Assembly (NCBI RefSeq): GCF_000421565.1
Contig: NZ_ATXG01000001.1
Coordinates: 744,001-808,000, forward strand
From: Agromyces subbeticus DSM 16689
GTDB taxonomy: Bacteria > Actinomycetota > Actinomycetes > Actinomycetales > Microbacteriaceae
Direction of reading: 5' to 3'
DNA: 64,000 nucleotides
The notes below the pieces were generated by a model. It had not been told where the DNA came from. It was given only the letters and a program-made list of their open reading frames with translations, and made no database searches. Each line of letters begins with the position of its first letter. Within the stretch, counting starts at the first letter, position 1. Below, in pieces: positions 41,740 through 51,257 of the stretch. The position numbers were made by a program, and so were the translations under genes.

Positions 41740-41834
41740 CGCGCCCTCCGGGCGTGCGCCGGGTGCGCGACCTGTAGCCGACGACTCGCGGGCGGGCCGA
41801 TCGTCACGAATGCGTCACACCGTGAAAGTTGTGC

Positions 41835-41864
41835 TTGACAAGTCGATGTTATCGGCAACATCCT
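41835..41864 (+). promoter_or_regulatory. Promoter of sugar module C
   Basis: Consensus TTGACA (41835-41840), 18-bp spacer, weak CATCCT (41859-41864). The first operator fills the spacer, so repressor binding would exclude RNA polymerase. Confidence 0.55.
41845..41862. promoter_or_regulatory. LacI operator candidate O1 (module C)
   Basis: GATGTT-ATCGGC-AACATC with perfect 6-bp arms and central CG. Confidence 0.7.
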
Positions 41865-41877
41865 TGGTTCGACAGGA

Positions 41878-41891
41878 TGTTGTCGAAAACA
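41878..41891. promoter_or_regulatory. LacI operator candidate O2 (module C)
   Basis: TGTTGTCGAAAACA. Shares TGTT-N-TCG-NN-AACA with O1, 31 bp downstream, which is three helical turns centre to centre. Confidence 0.65.
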
Positions 41892-41944
41892 TTCCTGCAA
41901 ATCGAACCGAATCGCTCACGCGTCGACAACGGAGTACGCAACGG

Positions 41945-44083
41945 ATGTCCCCTCAGCCAGCACAACCCTTGAGCCGCATCCTGTTCGGTGCCGCCTACTA
42001 CGCCGAATACCACCGCGACGATCGCACCACGATCGACCTCGACCTCATGCAGCAGGCGGGGTTCACCGTCATCCGCGTCGGTGAATCGGTCTGGTCGACC
42101 TGGGAGCCGCGCGACGGCGAGTTCGACCTCGACTGGTTGCAGCCCGTGCTCGACGGGGCGCACGAGCGCGGCATCTCCGTCATCATCGGCACGCCGACGT
42201 ATGCGGTGCCGCCGTGGCTGCAGACCGCGTATCCCGAGATCGCCGCCGAGCCGCGCACCGGTGAGCCGATGCCGTGGGGCGCCCGGCAGGAGATCGATTA
42301 CTCGCACCCCGCGTTCCGGTTCCACGCCGAGCGCGTGATCCGCGCGGTCATCGCCCGCTACGCCGACCACCCGGCCGTCATCGGCTACCAGGTCGACAAC
42401 GAACCCGGCATGCTGCTGCTGCACAACCACGGCTCGTTCCAGCGGTTCGTGCGCCGCCTGAAGGCGCGTTACGGCGATGTCGAGACGCTCAATCGCGAGT
42501 GGGGCCTCACCTACTGGTCGCACCGGCTCTCCGACTGGTCGGATCTCTGGACGCCCGACGGCAATTCGCTGCCGCAGTACGACCTCGCGTGGCGGCGATA
42601 CCAGGCCGACCTCACGACCGAGTTCATCGCGTGGCAGGCGGGGCTCGTGCGCGAGTACGCCCTGCCGGGGCAATTCGTGACGACCTGCATCGCCTACCCG
42701 CGACCGGGCCTCGACGACGAGGCGCTCGTCGAGACGCTCGACCTCACCGCCGGCAACCCCTACTACGCGATGCAGGACCACCTCGACGCGACCGAGCGGC
42801 TGGAGCCGCTGACGCCGTGGACCACCTCGGGCGTGCCGGCGATGCTCCGGCAGGCCGACCGCATCTTCTCGTCGAAGCAGTCGCGCTTCCTCGTGACCGA
42901 AACCGACGCCCAGTCGATCGGCGGTTCCGAGTTCAACCTGCCGCCGTACCCGGGGCAGTTGAAGCAGGCGGCCTTCGCCTTCATCTCGCGCGGGGCGGCG
43001 ATGATCGAGTACTGGCACTGGCACACGCTGCCGTACGGCACCGAGACCTACTGGGGCGGCGTGCTGCCGCACAGCCTCGAGCCGGGCCGCGTGTACCGCG
43101 AACTCTCGGGCGTCGGCGCCGACCTCGCGGCGATCGGCGATGCGCTCGACGGGTTCGAACCCGACGCCGACGTCGCCATGCTGTGGTCGAACGACAGCCG
43201 CTTCGCCTTCGAGTTCACGCCGCCGCTCGCGACATCCGACGGTGCGCCCGATCGCGCGGCCTACCAGCGCATCTTCGACGCGTTCCACGGCGGCATCATC
43301 GAGGCCGGCGCGCAAGTGCGCATTCTCCACGCCGGTCAGGCGCACGGCCTCGGCGCCGCCGACCTCGTGGCCCGGTTCCCGGTGCTCGTCGCGCCGGCGC
43401 TGTACGTGGCATCCGATGCCGACCTCGACCTGCTGCGCGAGTACGCCGCGGCCGGCGGTCACCTCGTCATCGGCATCCGCACGGGATACGCCGATGAAGA
43501 GGCGCGTGCTCGCGTCGCCGTCGCCCCCGACCGCCTGCACGAGGCGGCCGGCGTTCGCTACGAGGAGTACTCGAACCTCGCGGCCGAGGTGCCGGTGACG
43601 ACCGAGCCGCCGCTCGCGCGAGCCGGCGCCGACGGCGAGGCCGCAACCGGAACCGCTACGGCCGCCACCACCGCGCGACTCTGGGCCGACGGCCTCATCG
43701 CCGATGGCGCCGACGTGCTCGCCAGGTACGAGCATCCGTGGTTCTCGACCTTTCCCGCCGTCACGACGAAGGTGCACGGCTCCGGCCGCATCACCGTCGT
43801 CGGCACCGTGCCGTCGCCCGAGCTCGCGATCGACCTGATGCGCTGGGCCGTGCCCGAGGCGATCGCCGACGAACTCGCGCCCGCCCGCGAGCTGCCGGTG
43901 ACGATCGCCTCCGGCACCCTGCCCGACGGCCGCCGCGCGTGGTTCCTCTTCAACTGGAGCTGGACTCCGACCGCCGTCACGCTCGCCCGCGACGTGACCG
44001 ACCTCGTCTCCGCCGCGTCGCATGCTGCGGGCACCGAACTCCCCCTCGCCGCATGGTCATCGCTGACCCTGATCGACGGGTGA
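41945..44083 (+). CDS. Beta-galactosidase, GH42 (without Cys cluster)
   Basis: 712 residues: TIM barrel (about 10-390), trimerisation domain, C-terminal beta domain. Acid/base E153 in Y-Q-V-D-N-E-P and nucleophile E319 in L-V-T-E-T. The zinc-binding cysteines of A4-type GH42 enzymes are absent (H-N-H-G-S-F at the corresponding place). It hydrolyses terminal beta-galactosides in the cytoplasm. It leads module C, ahead of its transporter, and a second GH42 ends the module. The start has only a distant GGAG, about 13 nt upstream. Confidence 0.92.
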   Translation: MSPQPAQPLSRILFGAAYYAEYHRDDRTTIDLDLMQQAGFTVIRVGESVWSTWEPRDGEFDLDWLQPVLDGAHERGISVIIGTPTYAVPPWLQTAYPEIAAEPRTGEPMPWGARQEIDYSHPAFRFHAERVIRAVIARYADHPAVIGYQVDNEPGMLLLHNHGSFQRFVRRLKARYGDVETLNREWGLTYWSHRLSDWSDLWTPDGNSLPQYDLAWRRYQADLTTEFIAWQAGLVREYALPGQFVTTCIAYPRPGLDDEALVETLDLTAGNPYYAMQDHLDATERLEPLTPWTTSGVPAMLRQADRIFSSKQSRFLVTETDAQSIGGSEFNLPPYPGQLKQAAFAFISRGAAMIEYWHWHTLPYGTETYWGGVLPHSLEPGRVYRELSGVGADLAAIGDALDGFEPDADVAMLWSNDSRFAFEFTPPLATSDGAPDRAAYQRIFDAFHGGIIEAGAQVRILHAGQAHGLGAADLVARFPVLVAPALYVASDADLDLLREYAAAGGHLVIGIRTGYADEEARARVAVAPDRLHEAAGVRYEEYSNLAAEVPVTTEPPLARAGADGEAATGTATAATTARLWADGLIADGADVLARYEHPWFSTFPAVTTKVHGSGRITVVGTVPSPELAIDLMRWAVPEAIADELAPARELPVTIASGTLPDGRRAWFLFNWSWTPTAVTLARDVTDLVSAASHAAGTELPLAAWSSLTLIDG

Positions 44084-44086
44084 GAC

Positions 44087-44106
44087 GACCGGATCCCCTC
44101 CCGGTC
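44087..44106 (+). other. Small hairpin between GH42 and binding-protein genes
   Basis: GACCGG, 8-nt loop, CCGGTC, directly ahead of the AAGGAAGAAGGA ribosome-binding site of the binding-protein gene. Too short to call a terminator. Confidence 0.3.
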
Positions 44107-44130
44107 CCGACCGAACAAAGGAAGAAGGAC

Positions 44131-45480
44131 ATGAGGAACGCACCAAGAACAGCACTGGCGCTGGGCTCCGTCGCCGTGGCCGCAGCACTCATCCTCTCGG
44201 GTTGCACTCCCGGCGCAGACGACGGCGGCACCACCGGCCCGATCACCGACGAGCAGCGCGAAGAGGCGCTCACCACGCCAACCGAACTCACCTTCTGGAC
44301 CTGGGTGCCCGACATCGAGAACGAGGTGGCCCTCTTCGAGGAGAAATACCCCGCCATCGACGTCAAGGTCGAGAACGTCGGCCAGGGCCTGCCGCACTAC
44401 CAGAAGCTCCGCAGCGCGATCGAGGCGGGGGAGGGGGCGCCGGATGTCGCACAGATCGAATACCAGTACATTCCGTCGTTCGTGCTCTCCGAGTCGCTGC
44501 TCGACCTCGTTCCATACGGCGCCGACGAGCTCTCGGGCGACTACGTCGACTGGGCCTGGAATCAGGTCTCGCCCGACGACGCCGTGTGGGCGATGCCGCA
44601 AGACGTCGGCCCGATGGGCAACCTCTACCGTGAAGACCTGCTCGCCCAGGCCGGCATCACCGAGCCCCCGGCGACGTGGGAGGAGTACGCGACCGCGGCG
44701 CAGGCGGTGAAGGACGCAACGGGTTCGTACATCTCGAACCTCGGCGCAACCCAGGCCGGCCAGATGATCGGCTTCTTCTGGCAGAAGGGAGTGAAGCCCT
44801 TCGGCTACGACGGCGACCAGACCGTGTCGATCGACGTCAACAGCGACGAGGCGAAGGAGGTCGCGACCTACTGGACCGAGCTGATCCAGAAGGATCTCAT
44901 CTCGACCGACGTCGACTTCCAGGACCAGTGGTACCAGGGTCTCGCGAGCGGCAAGTACGCGGGCTGGCTGACGGCCGCGTGGGGGCCGGTGTTCCTGCAG
45001 GGCACTGCAGAGGGCACCTCGGGTCTCTGGCGTGCAGCGCCGTTGCCGCAGTGGGCCGAGGGTGAGAACGTGTCGGGCAACTGGGGCGGCTCCTCGGATG
45101 CCGTGCTCGCGTCGAGTGAGAACCCGATCGCCGCGTACGAGCTCGCGAAGTTCATCAACCACGACGAGGAGTCGGCGATGATGCTCGCGACCGAGCAGTT
45201 CCTCTACCCGCCGCAGCTCTCAGTGCTCGAGGACCCGGCGTTCATCGATCTGCAGTCGGAGTTCTACGGAGGCCAGGAGGTCAACAAGCTGTTCGCCGAG
45301 ATCTCGGAGACGGTCGACACCGACTTCCAGTGGCTGCCGTTCATGGACTACGTCTACTCGACCTATGAAGAGACGATGGGCACCGTGATCGCCGACAAGG
45401 GCGACATCGCCGCGGCGCTCGACGAGTGGCAGGATCAGCTCGTCGCCTACGCGGAGGACCAGGGCTTCACGGTCGAGTGA
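44131..45480 (+). CDS. CUT1 sugar ABC transporter substrate-binding lipoprotein (module C)
   Basis: 449 residues. Lipobox L-S-G-C25 and a Gly/Asp/Thr linker; L-T-F-W-T-W-V-P-D-I opens the binding fold, with TWEEYATAAQAVK. AAGGAAGAAGGA precedes the ATG. It probably binds galacto-oligosaccharides, as GH42 genes flank the transporter on both sides. A very stable hairpin follows. Confidence 0.92.
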   Translation: MRNAPRTALALGSVAVAAALILSGCTPGADDGGTTGPITDEQREEALTTPTELTFWTWVPDIENEVALFEEKYPAIDVKVENVGQGLPHYQKLRSAIEAGEGAPDVAQIEYQYIPSFVLSESLLDLVPYGADELSGDYVDWAWNQVSPDDAVWAMPQDVGPMGNLYREDLLAQAGITEPPATWEEYATAAQAVKDATGSYISNLGATQAGQMIGFFWQKGVKPFGYDGDQTVSIDVNSDEAKEVATYWTELIQKDLISTDVDFQDQWYQGLASGKYAGWLTAAWGPVFLQGTAEGTSGLWRAAPLPQWAEGENVSGNWGGSSDAVLASSENPIAAYELAKFINHDEESAMMLATEQFLYPPQLSVLEDPAFIDLQSEFYGGQEVNKLFAEISETVDTDFQWLPFMDYVYSTYEETMGTVIADKGDIAAALDEWQDQLVAYAEDQGFTVE

Positions 45481-45487
45481 GGCCCGT

Positions 45488-45521
45488 GGGGCGCTCGCAG
45501 GCATACGCCGGCGAGCGCCCC
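45488..45521 (+). other. Strong hairpin after binding-protein gene (module C)
   Basis: GGGGCGCTCGC (45488-45498), 12-nt loop, GCGAGCGCCCC (45511-45521): an 11-bp perfect stem starting 7 nt after the stop codon. Like a partial terminator or 3'-end stabiliser giving more binding protein than permease. Confidence 0.65.
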
Positions 45522-45586
45522 TACCCGGGCCCCTCCCGAATTCACGACCACCGAGAACCCTGAGAATCCGAGAACAAGGAGCAGCA

Positions 45587-46546
45587 ATGTCGCACTCCCC
45601 GGCGCTCACGACCCCGAGCCCGCCCGTCGCGCCGCCGAAGCGGCGCGGCGCGAGCACGGCCAAGCGCAAGCAGCACCTCGCGGCGTACCTCTTCGTGCTG
45701 CCGTTCTTCGTCGTCTTCATCGCCATGCTCGTCGTGCCCCTCGTGTACTCGGGGTATCTCAGCCTGTTCGAGTCGAAGCTCATCGGCGGCGACGTGTTCG
45801 CGGGCCTCGCGAACTACGTGCGCGCCCTGCAGGACTCGGCGTTCCTCGCCAGCATCGGCCGCATGGGCCTGTTCTTCGTCGTGCAGGTGCCGATCATGCT
45901 CGGGCTCGCGCTGTTCCTCGCCCTCGCGCTCGACACGGCCCGGGCGCGCGGCTCCAAGGCCGTGCGGCTGCTCGTCTTCATGCCGTACGCGGTGCCCGCC
46001 GTCGTGGCGACCCTGATGTGGGGCTACCTCTACGGCCCCGACTTCGGCCCGATCGCCCAGATCGCCCGCGCGGTGGGCCTCGGCACCCCAGACTTCCTGT
46101 CGCCCGGCAGCATCCTCGGCTCGATGATGAACATCGTCACGTGGGAGTTCGTCGGCTACAACATGATCATCATGTACGCCGCGCTCCGGTCGATCCCGGC
46201 CGAGCTCTACGAGGCCGCCGAGATCGACGGCGCCGGGCAGTTGCGCATCGCGTGGAGCGTGAAGATCCCGGCCATCCGCCCGGCCATCCTGCTGACCGTC
46301 ATCTTCTCGATCATCGGCACGTTCCAGCTGTTCGCCGAGCCGAGCCTGCTGAACGCGATCGCGCCCGACGCGATCACCAACTCGTTCACCCCGAACTACT
46401 ACGCCTACAACCTCGCCTTCATCAACCAGGAGCTGAACTACGCGGCCGCGATCGCGTTCCTGCTCGGGCTGTTCATCGCCGTCGTGTCGTACATCGTGCA
46501 ACTGGGCTCGCAACGCCGCGAGCGCCGCGAGAGGAGCGCATCGTGA
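45587..46546 (+). CDS. CUT1 ABC permease, MalF-like (module C)
   Basis: 319 residues. Pro-rich then Lys/Arg-rich N-terminus, six membrane segments, EAA loop E-L-Y-E-A-A-E-I-D-G-A-G-Q-L-R-I. AAGGAG precedes the ATG. It overlaps the next permease (GTGA). Confidence 0.92.
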   Translation: MSHSPALTTPSPPVAPPKRRGASTAKRKQHLAAYLFVLPFFVVFIAMLVVPLVYSGYLSLFESKLIGGDVFAGLANYVRALQDSAFLASIGRMGLFFVVQVPIMLGLALFLALALDTARARGSKAVRLLVFMPYAVPAVVATLMWGYLYGPDFGPIAQIARAVGLGTPDFLSPGSILGSMMNIVTWEFVGYNMIIMYAALRSIPAELYEAAEIDGAGQLRIAWSVKIPAIRPAILLTVIFSIIGTFQLFAEPSLLNAIAPDAITNSFTPNYYAYNLAFINQELNYAAAIAFLLGLFIAVVSYIVQLGSQRRERRERSAS

Positions 46547-47469
46547 CCGACCTCGACACCCGGGCCGCCGTGACCATCGGCCACACCGGCGGTGCGCGTC
46601 GCGGCAAGCGCAGCTTCGACCCGAAGAAGCGCCGCAGCCTGCTGCTCACCGTGCTGCTCTGGCTGTGCGTGCTGTACTTCGTGCTGCCGCTCTGGTGGCT
46701 CCTCGTCTCGGCCACGAAAGACAACTCGGCGCTGTTCTCGACGTTCGGCCTGTGGTTCGGCGGCGACTTCTCGCTCGGCGAGAACCTGGCGACGCTCTTC
46801 ACCGTGCGCGACGGCATCTTCGTGCGCTGGCTCGCGAACACGCTCGTGTACTCGCTCGCCTCGGCGGTCGGCGCGACGCTGCTCGCCACGATGGCCGGGT
46901 ACGCCTTCGCGAAGTACGAGTTCCCGGGCAAGCGCGCGCTCTTCAGCGCGACCCTCGGCGCGATCATGATCCCGCTCACCGCCCTCGCCCTGCCGACCTA
47001 CCTGCTGTTCTCGCAGGCCGGCCTCACCGACACTCCGTGGGCGGTCATCGTGCCGTCGCTCGTGACGCCGTTCGGCGTCTACCTGATGCGGGTCTATGCG
47101 GCCGATGCCGTCGACGACAGCCTCATCGAGGCTGCGCGGGTCGACGGCGCCGGTGAGTTCCGCATCTTCTGGCAGGTCGGGCTGCGCTTGCTCGGCCCGG
47201 GGCTCGTGACCGTGTTCCTCTTCTCGCTCGTCGCGACCTGGAACAACTACTTCCTGCCACTGATCATGCTGAACAGCTCGGACCTGTACCCGATCACGGT
47301 CGGCCTTGCGCAACTGCAGTCGGCGGCATCGGCCGGCGGCGGATCGCAAGCACTGTTCTCGACGGTCATCACGGGGTCGTTCGTCTCGATCCTGCCGCTC
47401 ATCATCGCGTTCCTGTTCCTGCAGCGCTACTGGCAGTCGGGTCTCGCGACCGGCGGGGTGAAAGGCTGA
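46543..47469 (+). CDS. CUT1 ABC permease, MalG-like (module C)
   Basis: 308 residues from GTG overlapping the upstream stop. Basic N-terminus, six membrane segments, EAA loop S-L-I-E-A-A-R-V-D-G-A-G-E-F-R-I-F. Its TGA shares its last base with the ATG of an 18-codon micro-ORF leading to the second GH42. Confidence 0.92.
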   Translation: MTDLDTRAAVTIGHTGGARRGKRSFDPKKRRSLLLTVLLWLCVLYFVLPLWWLLVSATKDNSALFSTFGLWFGGDFSLGENLATLFTVRDGIFVRWLANTLVYSLASAVGATLLATMAGYAFAKYEFPGKRALFSATLGAIMIPLTALALPTYLLFSQAGLTDTPWAVIVPSLVTPFGVYLMRVYAADAVDDSLIEAARVDGAGEFRIFWQVGLRLLGPGLVTVFLFSLVATWNNYFLPLIMLNSSDLYPITVGLAQLQSAASAGGGSQALFSTVITGSFVSILPLIIAFLFLQRYWQSGLATGGVKG

Positions 47470-47525
47470 TGGGCGAGCGGATGTCGCAGGGCGAGCGGAT
47501 GCCACAACGAGAGGTTCGAGCATGA
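47469..47525 (+). CDS. 18-codon micro-ORF bridging permease and GH42 genes
   Basis: Reads MGERMSQGERMPQREVRA, built on two 18-bp direct repeats. Its ATG overlaps the permease stop (TGATG) and its TGA overlaps the GH42 start (ATGA). It would carry ribosomes across the gap; the downstream gene also has its own GAGAGG. A peptide function is unproven. Confidence 0.35.
   Translation: MGERMSQGERMPQREVRA
47471..47506. repeat. Two 18-bp tandem repeats
   Basis: GGGCGAGCGGATG is repeated at 47471 and 47489 with a five-base variable tail (TCGCA, CCACA); the unit is six codons, so the frame of the micro-ORF is kept. Confidence 0.7.
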
Positions 47526-49534
47526 CGATCTGGTACGGCGGCGACTACAACCCCGAGCAGTGGCCCAGGGAGGTCTGGCCCGACGACGTTCGACTCATGA
47601 ACCGGGCGGGCGTCAACCTCGCCACGGTCGGCGTCTTCTCGTGGGCGAAGCTCGAGCCGCGGCCCGGTGAGTACGACTTCGACTGGCTCGACGACGTGCT
47701 CGACGGCCTGCACGCGGGCGGAGTACGGGTCGACCTCGCCACGGCGACGGCCTCCCCTCCGCCGTGGCTCGCCGCGCAGCACCCCGAGACCCTGCCGGTG
47801 ACCGAAGACGGCGTGCGGCTCTCGACCGGTAGCCGGCAGCAGTACTGCCCGAGCTCGCCGGTCTACCGCGAGCGTGCGAGGCGGCTCGTCGAGCGCCTGG
47901 TCGAGCGGTATGCGGAGCATCCGGCGCTCGAGCTCTGGCACGTGAACAACGAATACGGATGCCACGTGAGCCACTGCTACTGCGAGGTGTCGGCCGCGGC
48001 GTTCCGCACCTGGCTCGAGGCGAAGTACGGCTCGATCGAGGAACTGAACCGGGTTTGGGGCACGGCCTTCTGGTCGCAGCGCTACGACTCGTTCGCCGAG
48101 ATCGAGCCGCCGCGCACCGCGCCGAGCTTCCCCAATCCGACGCAGCTGCTCGACTTCGACCGGTTCTCGAGCGATGAACTGCTCGCCTGCTACCGCGCCG
48201 AGGTCGAGGTGATCCGGGCGGCATCCGACGTGCGGATCACGACCAACTTCATGGGCTTCTTCAAGCCCGTCGACTACTGGAAGTGGGCGCAGCACGTCGA
48301 CATCGTGTCGGACGACACCTACCCCGACCCTGCAGACCCCGTGTCATCGGCCTACGCGGCGATGGTGCGCGACCTCATGCGATCGCTCGGCGGCGGTGCG
48401 CCGTGGCTGCTCATGGAGCAATCGCCGAGCGCGGTCAACTGGCGCGAGCAGAACGCCGCCAAGTCGCCCGGGCAGATGCGCGCCTGGTCGTACCAGGCGG
48501 TCGCGCGCGGCGCCGACGGCGTGCTCTTCTTCCAGTGGCGGCAGTCGCAAGCCGGGTCCGAGAAGTTCCACTCCGGCATGGTGCCGCATGGCGGCACCGA
48601 CACCCGGGTGTGGCGCGAGATCGAGCAGCTCGGCACCGAGCTGCGTGATCTGTCAGGGGGCGAAGGCACAGCGAGCCTCAGTGGCAGCCGGGTGCCCGCC
48701 CACGTTGCGATCGCCCTCGACTGGGAGAGTTGGTGGGCGATCGAGCAGCCCGCATCACCGACATCCGTCTCATATCTCGAGACGCTCTTCGCCTGGCATC
48801 GCGCATTCACCGCGCTCGGGCTCGTCGTCGACTTCGTGCGCGCCGACGGCGACCTCTCGACCTATCGAGTGGTCGTCGCGCCGGCGCACCTCGTTGCGAC
48901 CGATGCGCAGCTCGAGAACCTCGCGGGCTTCGCCGAGGCGGGCGGCACGCTCGTCGTCGGGTTCGGCACCGCGATCACCGACGAGCACCTGCACGTGCGA
49001 CTCGGGGGGTACCTGGGCGAGCGGCTACGGCAGACGCTCGGCGTGTGGATCGAGGAGTTCGCCCCGCCGGCCGCGCCCGACCTGCGGGCGAGAGGTGGCG
49101 GCACGCCGCCGCCCGTGCCGCTCACGGGCGACATCTTCGGGGGCGACGCCACCGGGAGCGTCTGGGCCGAGTCAGTGCGTGTCGAGCACGCCGAGACGCT
49201 CGCGACCTTCACCGGGGGAGCGCTCGCCGGCTGGCCGGCCGTCACCCGTCGAGCGGCGGGCGCCGGTCACGCGTGGTACGTGGCGACCCTGCCCGAACCG
49301 GCCGCGCTCGGTCGACTCGTCTCGCGGGTCGTCGAGGAGGCCGGTGTCGAGGTGCCGGCTGCGGTCGCGAACGCAGGCGACGTCGAAGCGGTGCGTCGCG
49401 GCGAATTCGTCATCGCGATCAACCACGGGCGTCAGACCGCGGTGCTGCGACTCGAGGGCACCGACGTGCTCACGGGCGCGCCGGCATCAGGCCTCGAGCT
49501 GCCGCCGCAGGGAGTGGCGATCGTTCGGAGCTGA
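47522..49534 (+). CDS. Beta-galactosidase, GH42 (Cys-cluster type)
   Basis: 670 residues. Catalytic E144 in H-V-N-N-E-Y-G-C and E299 in L-L-M-E-Q-S-P. The zinc-site cysteines of A4-type GH42 enzymes are present: Q-Y-C-P near 110, then G-C-H-V-S-H-C-Y-C. It cleaves beta-galactosides, probably beta-1,4-galactan oligomers, in the cytoplasm. It differs clearly from the other GH42 of the module, so the two enzymes likely split linkages or chain lengths. Starts in an ATGA overlap with a micro-ORF. Confidence 0.93.
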   Translation: MTIWYGGDYNPEQWPREVWPDDVRLMNRAGVNLATVGVFSWAKLEPRPGEYDFDWLDDVLDGLHAGGVRVDLATATASPPPWLAAQHPETLPVTEDGVRLSTGSRQQYCPSSPVYRERARRLVERLVERYAEHPALELWHVNNEYGCHVSHCYCEVSAAAFRTWLEAKYGSIEELNRVWGTAFWSQRYDSFAEIEPPRTAPSFPNPTQLLDFDRFSSDELLACYRAEVEVIRAASDVRITTNFMGFFKPVDYWKWAQHVDIVSDDTYPDPADPVSSAYAAMVRDLMRSLGGGAPWLLMEQSPSAVNWREQNAAKSPGQMRAWSYQAVARGADGVLFFQWRQSQAGSEKFHSGMVPHGGTDTRVWREIEQLGTELRDLSGGEGTASLSGSRVPAHVAIALDWESWWAIEQPASPTSVSYLETLFAWHRAFTALGLVVDFVRADGDLSTYRVVVAPAHLVATDAQLENLAGFAEAGGTLVVGFGTAITDEHLHVRLGGYLGERLRQTLGVWIEEFAPPAAPDLRARGGGTPPPVPLTGDIFGGDATGSVWAESVRVEHAETLATFTGGALAGWPAVTRRAAGAGHAWYVATLPEPAALGRLVSRVVEEAGVEVPAAVANAGDVEAVRRGEFVIAINHGRQTAVLRLEGTDVLTGAPASGLELPPQGVAIVRS

Positions 49535-49545
49535 TTGCTCGCATC

Positions 49546-49551
49546 TACCAT
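49546..49551 (+). promoter_or_regulatory. -10 box for leaderless terC-type gene
   Basis: TACCAT, 6 nt, GTG at 49558; no ribosome-binding site. This separates the gene from the sugar operon that ends 11 nt upstream of the box. Confidence 0.5.
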
Positions 49552-49557
49552 GGGCGG

Positions 49558-50451
<894 letters not shown>

Positions 50452-50454
50452 TCG

Positions 50455-51156
50455 TCAGCCCGAGGCTCGCGCCGCGGTGCGCTCGGCCGACTGGATGACG
50501 GCTTCGACACCGAGCATGAAGAGGTCGCGATCGGTGAGTTCGGCGAGCTCGCTGTTGTAGGCGGCGATGAGCGGGTATCGGCGAGGATCGGCGAGTATCG
50601 GCCCGTCGAACCACGGTGCCGGCTCGGGATGGTCGCCGTGTTCGGCGCGGCCGCGGGAGATGCCGGCGGCCGTCGAGAGCGCGTGAGTGGCGAGCAGCGC
50701 ATAGTGGCGCACGACATCGTCACTCGAGAGGCCGGCCTCGGTGAACGCCTCGAGCATGATCTCGATGGCGGCGAGTTCGCCCGGCCCGTGGGTGGTGAGC
50801 ACGATCGCCTCGGTGCCGATCGCCGGGTGGGCCGAGAACGTGGCGAGTGTGGCCGTGGCGAGTTGACGGATGCGTGCGCGCCAGTCGGCCTTGTCTGCCG
50901 TCACCGCGGCGACACTGCGCAGTGTCAACTCGTCGAGCAGCGCTTGCATGAGCTGCTCCTTGCTGCGGAAATGGCGGTAGATCGCGGTCGGATCGGCGCC
51001 GAGCTTGGTGCCGAGCTCGCGCACCGAGATCGTGGCGGTGCCGGCGGTGGCGGCGAGCTCGAGCCCGGCGGCCACGATCGAGTCCCGATCGAGGCGGGTT
51101 CGGCGGGCCGGGGCGCGCGAGACGTCGCCACTCGCTGAGCCTGCTGCGGTCGTCAT
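50455..51156 (-). CDS. TetR-family regulator of peptide-type importer locus
   Basis: 233 residues. HTH: I-S-V-R-E-L-G-T-K-L-G-A-D-P-T-A-I-Y-R-H-F, then K-E-Q-L-M-Q-A-L-L; C-terminal TetR_C-type ligand domain. Divergent from the amidohydrolase-led operon across a 31-bp perfect palindrome. GAAGAGGG precedes the ATG. It probably represses itself and the operon until a transported compound binds. It converges tail to tail with terC, 3 nt apart. Confidence 0.88.
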   Translation of the reverse strand: MTTAAGSASGDVSRAPARRTRLDRDSIVAAGLELAATAGTATISVRELGTKLGADPTAIYRHFRSKEQLMQALLDELTLRSVAAVTADKADWRARIRQLATATLATFSAHPAIGTEAIVLTTHGPGELAAIEIMLEAFTEAGLSSDDVVRHYALLATHALSTAAGISRGRAEHGDHPEPAPWFDGPILADPRRYPLIAAYNSELAELTDRDLFMLGVEAVIQSAERTAARASG

Positions 51157-51226
51157 CGCCCTCTTCCCGTTCGCGTTCCATCATGCCCCGCTCGGCGTCG
51201 ATCTCGTCGAGCAGCGCTCCACCGCC

Positions 51227-51257
51227 AGCATAACGACTCGGTACACATCGATGTCAA
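51227..51257 (-). promoter_or_regulatory. Promoter of tetR-type gene (50455)
   Basis: Minus-strand TTGACA (51257-51252) inside the left palindrome arm, 19-bp spacer, TATGCT (51232-51227). The spacer is slightly long. Confidence 0.45.
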
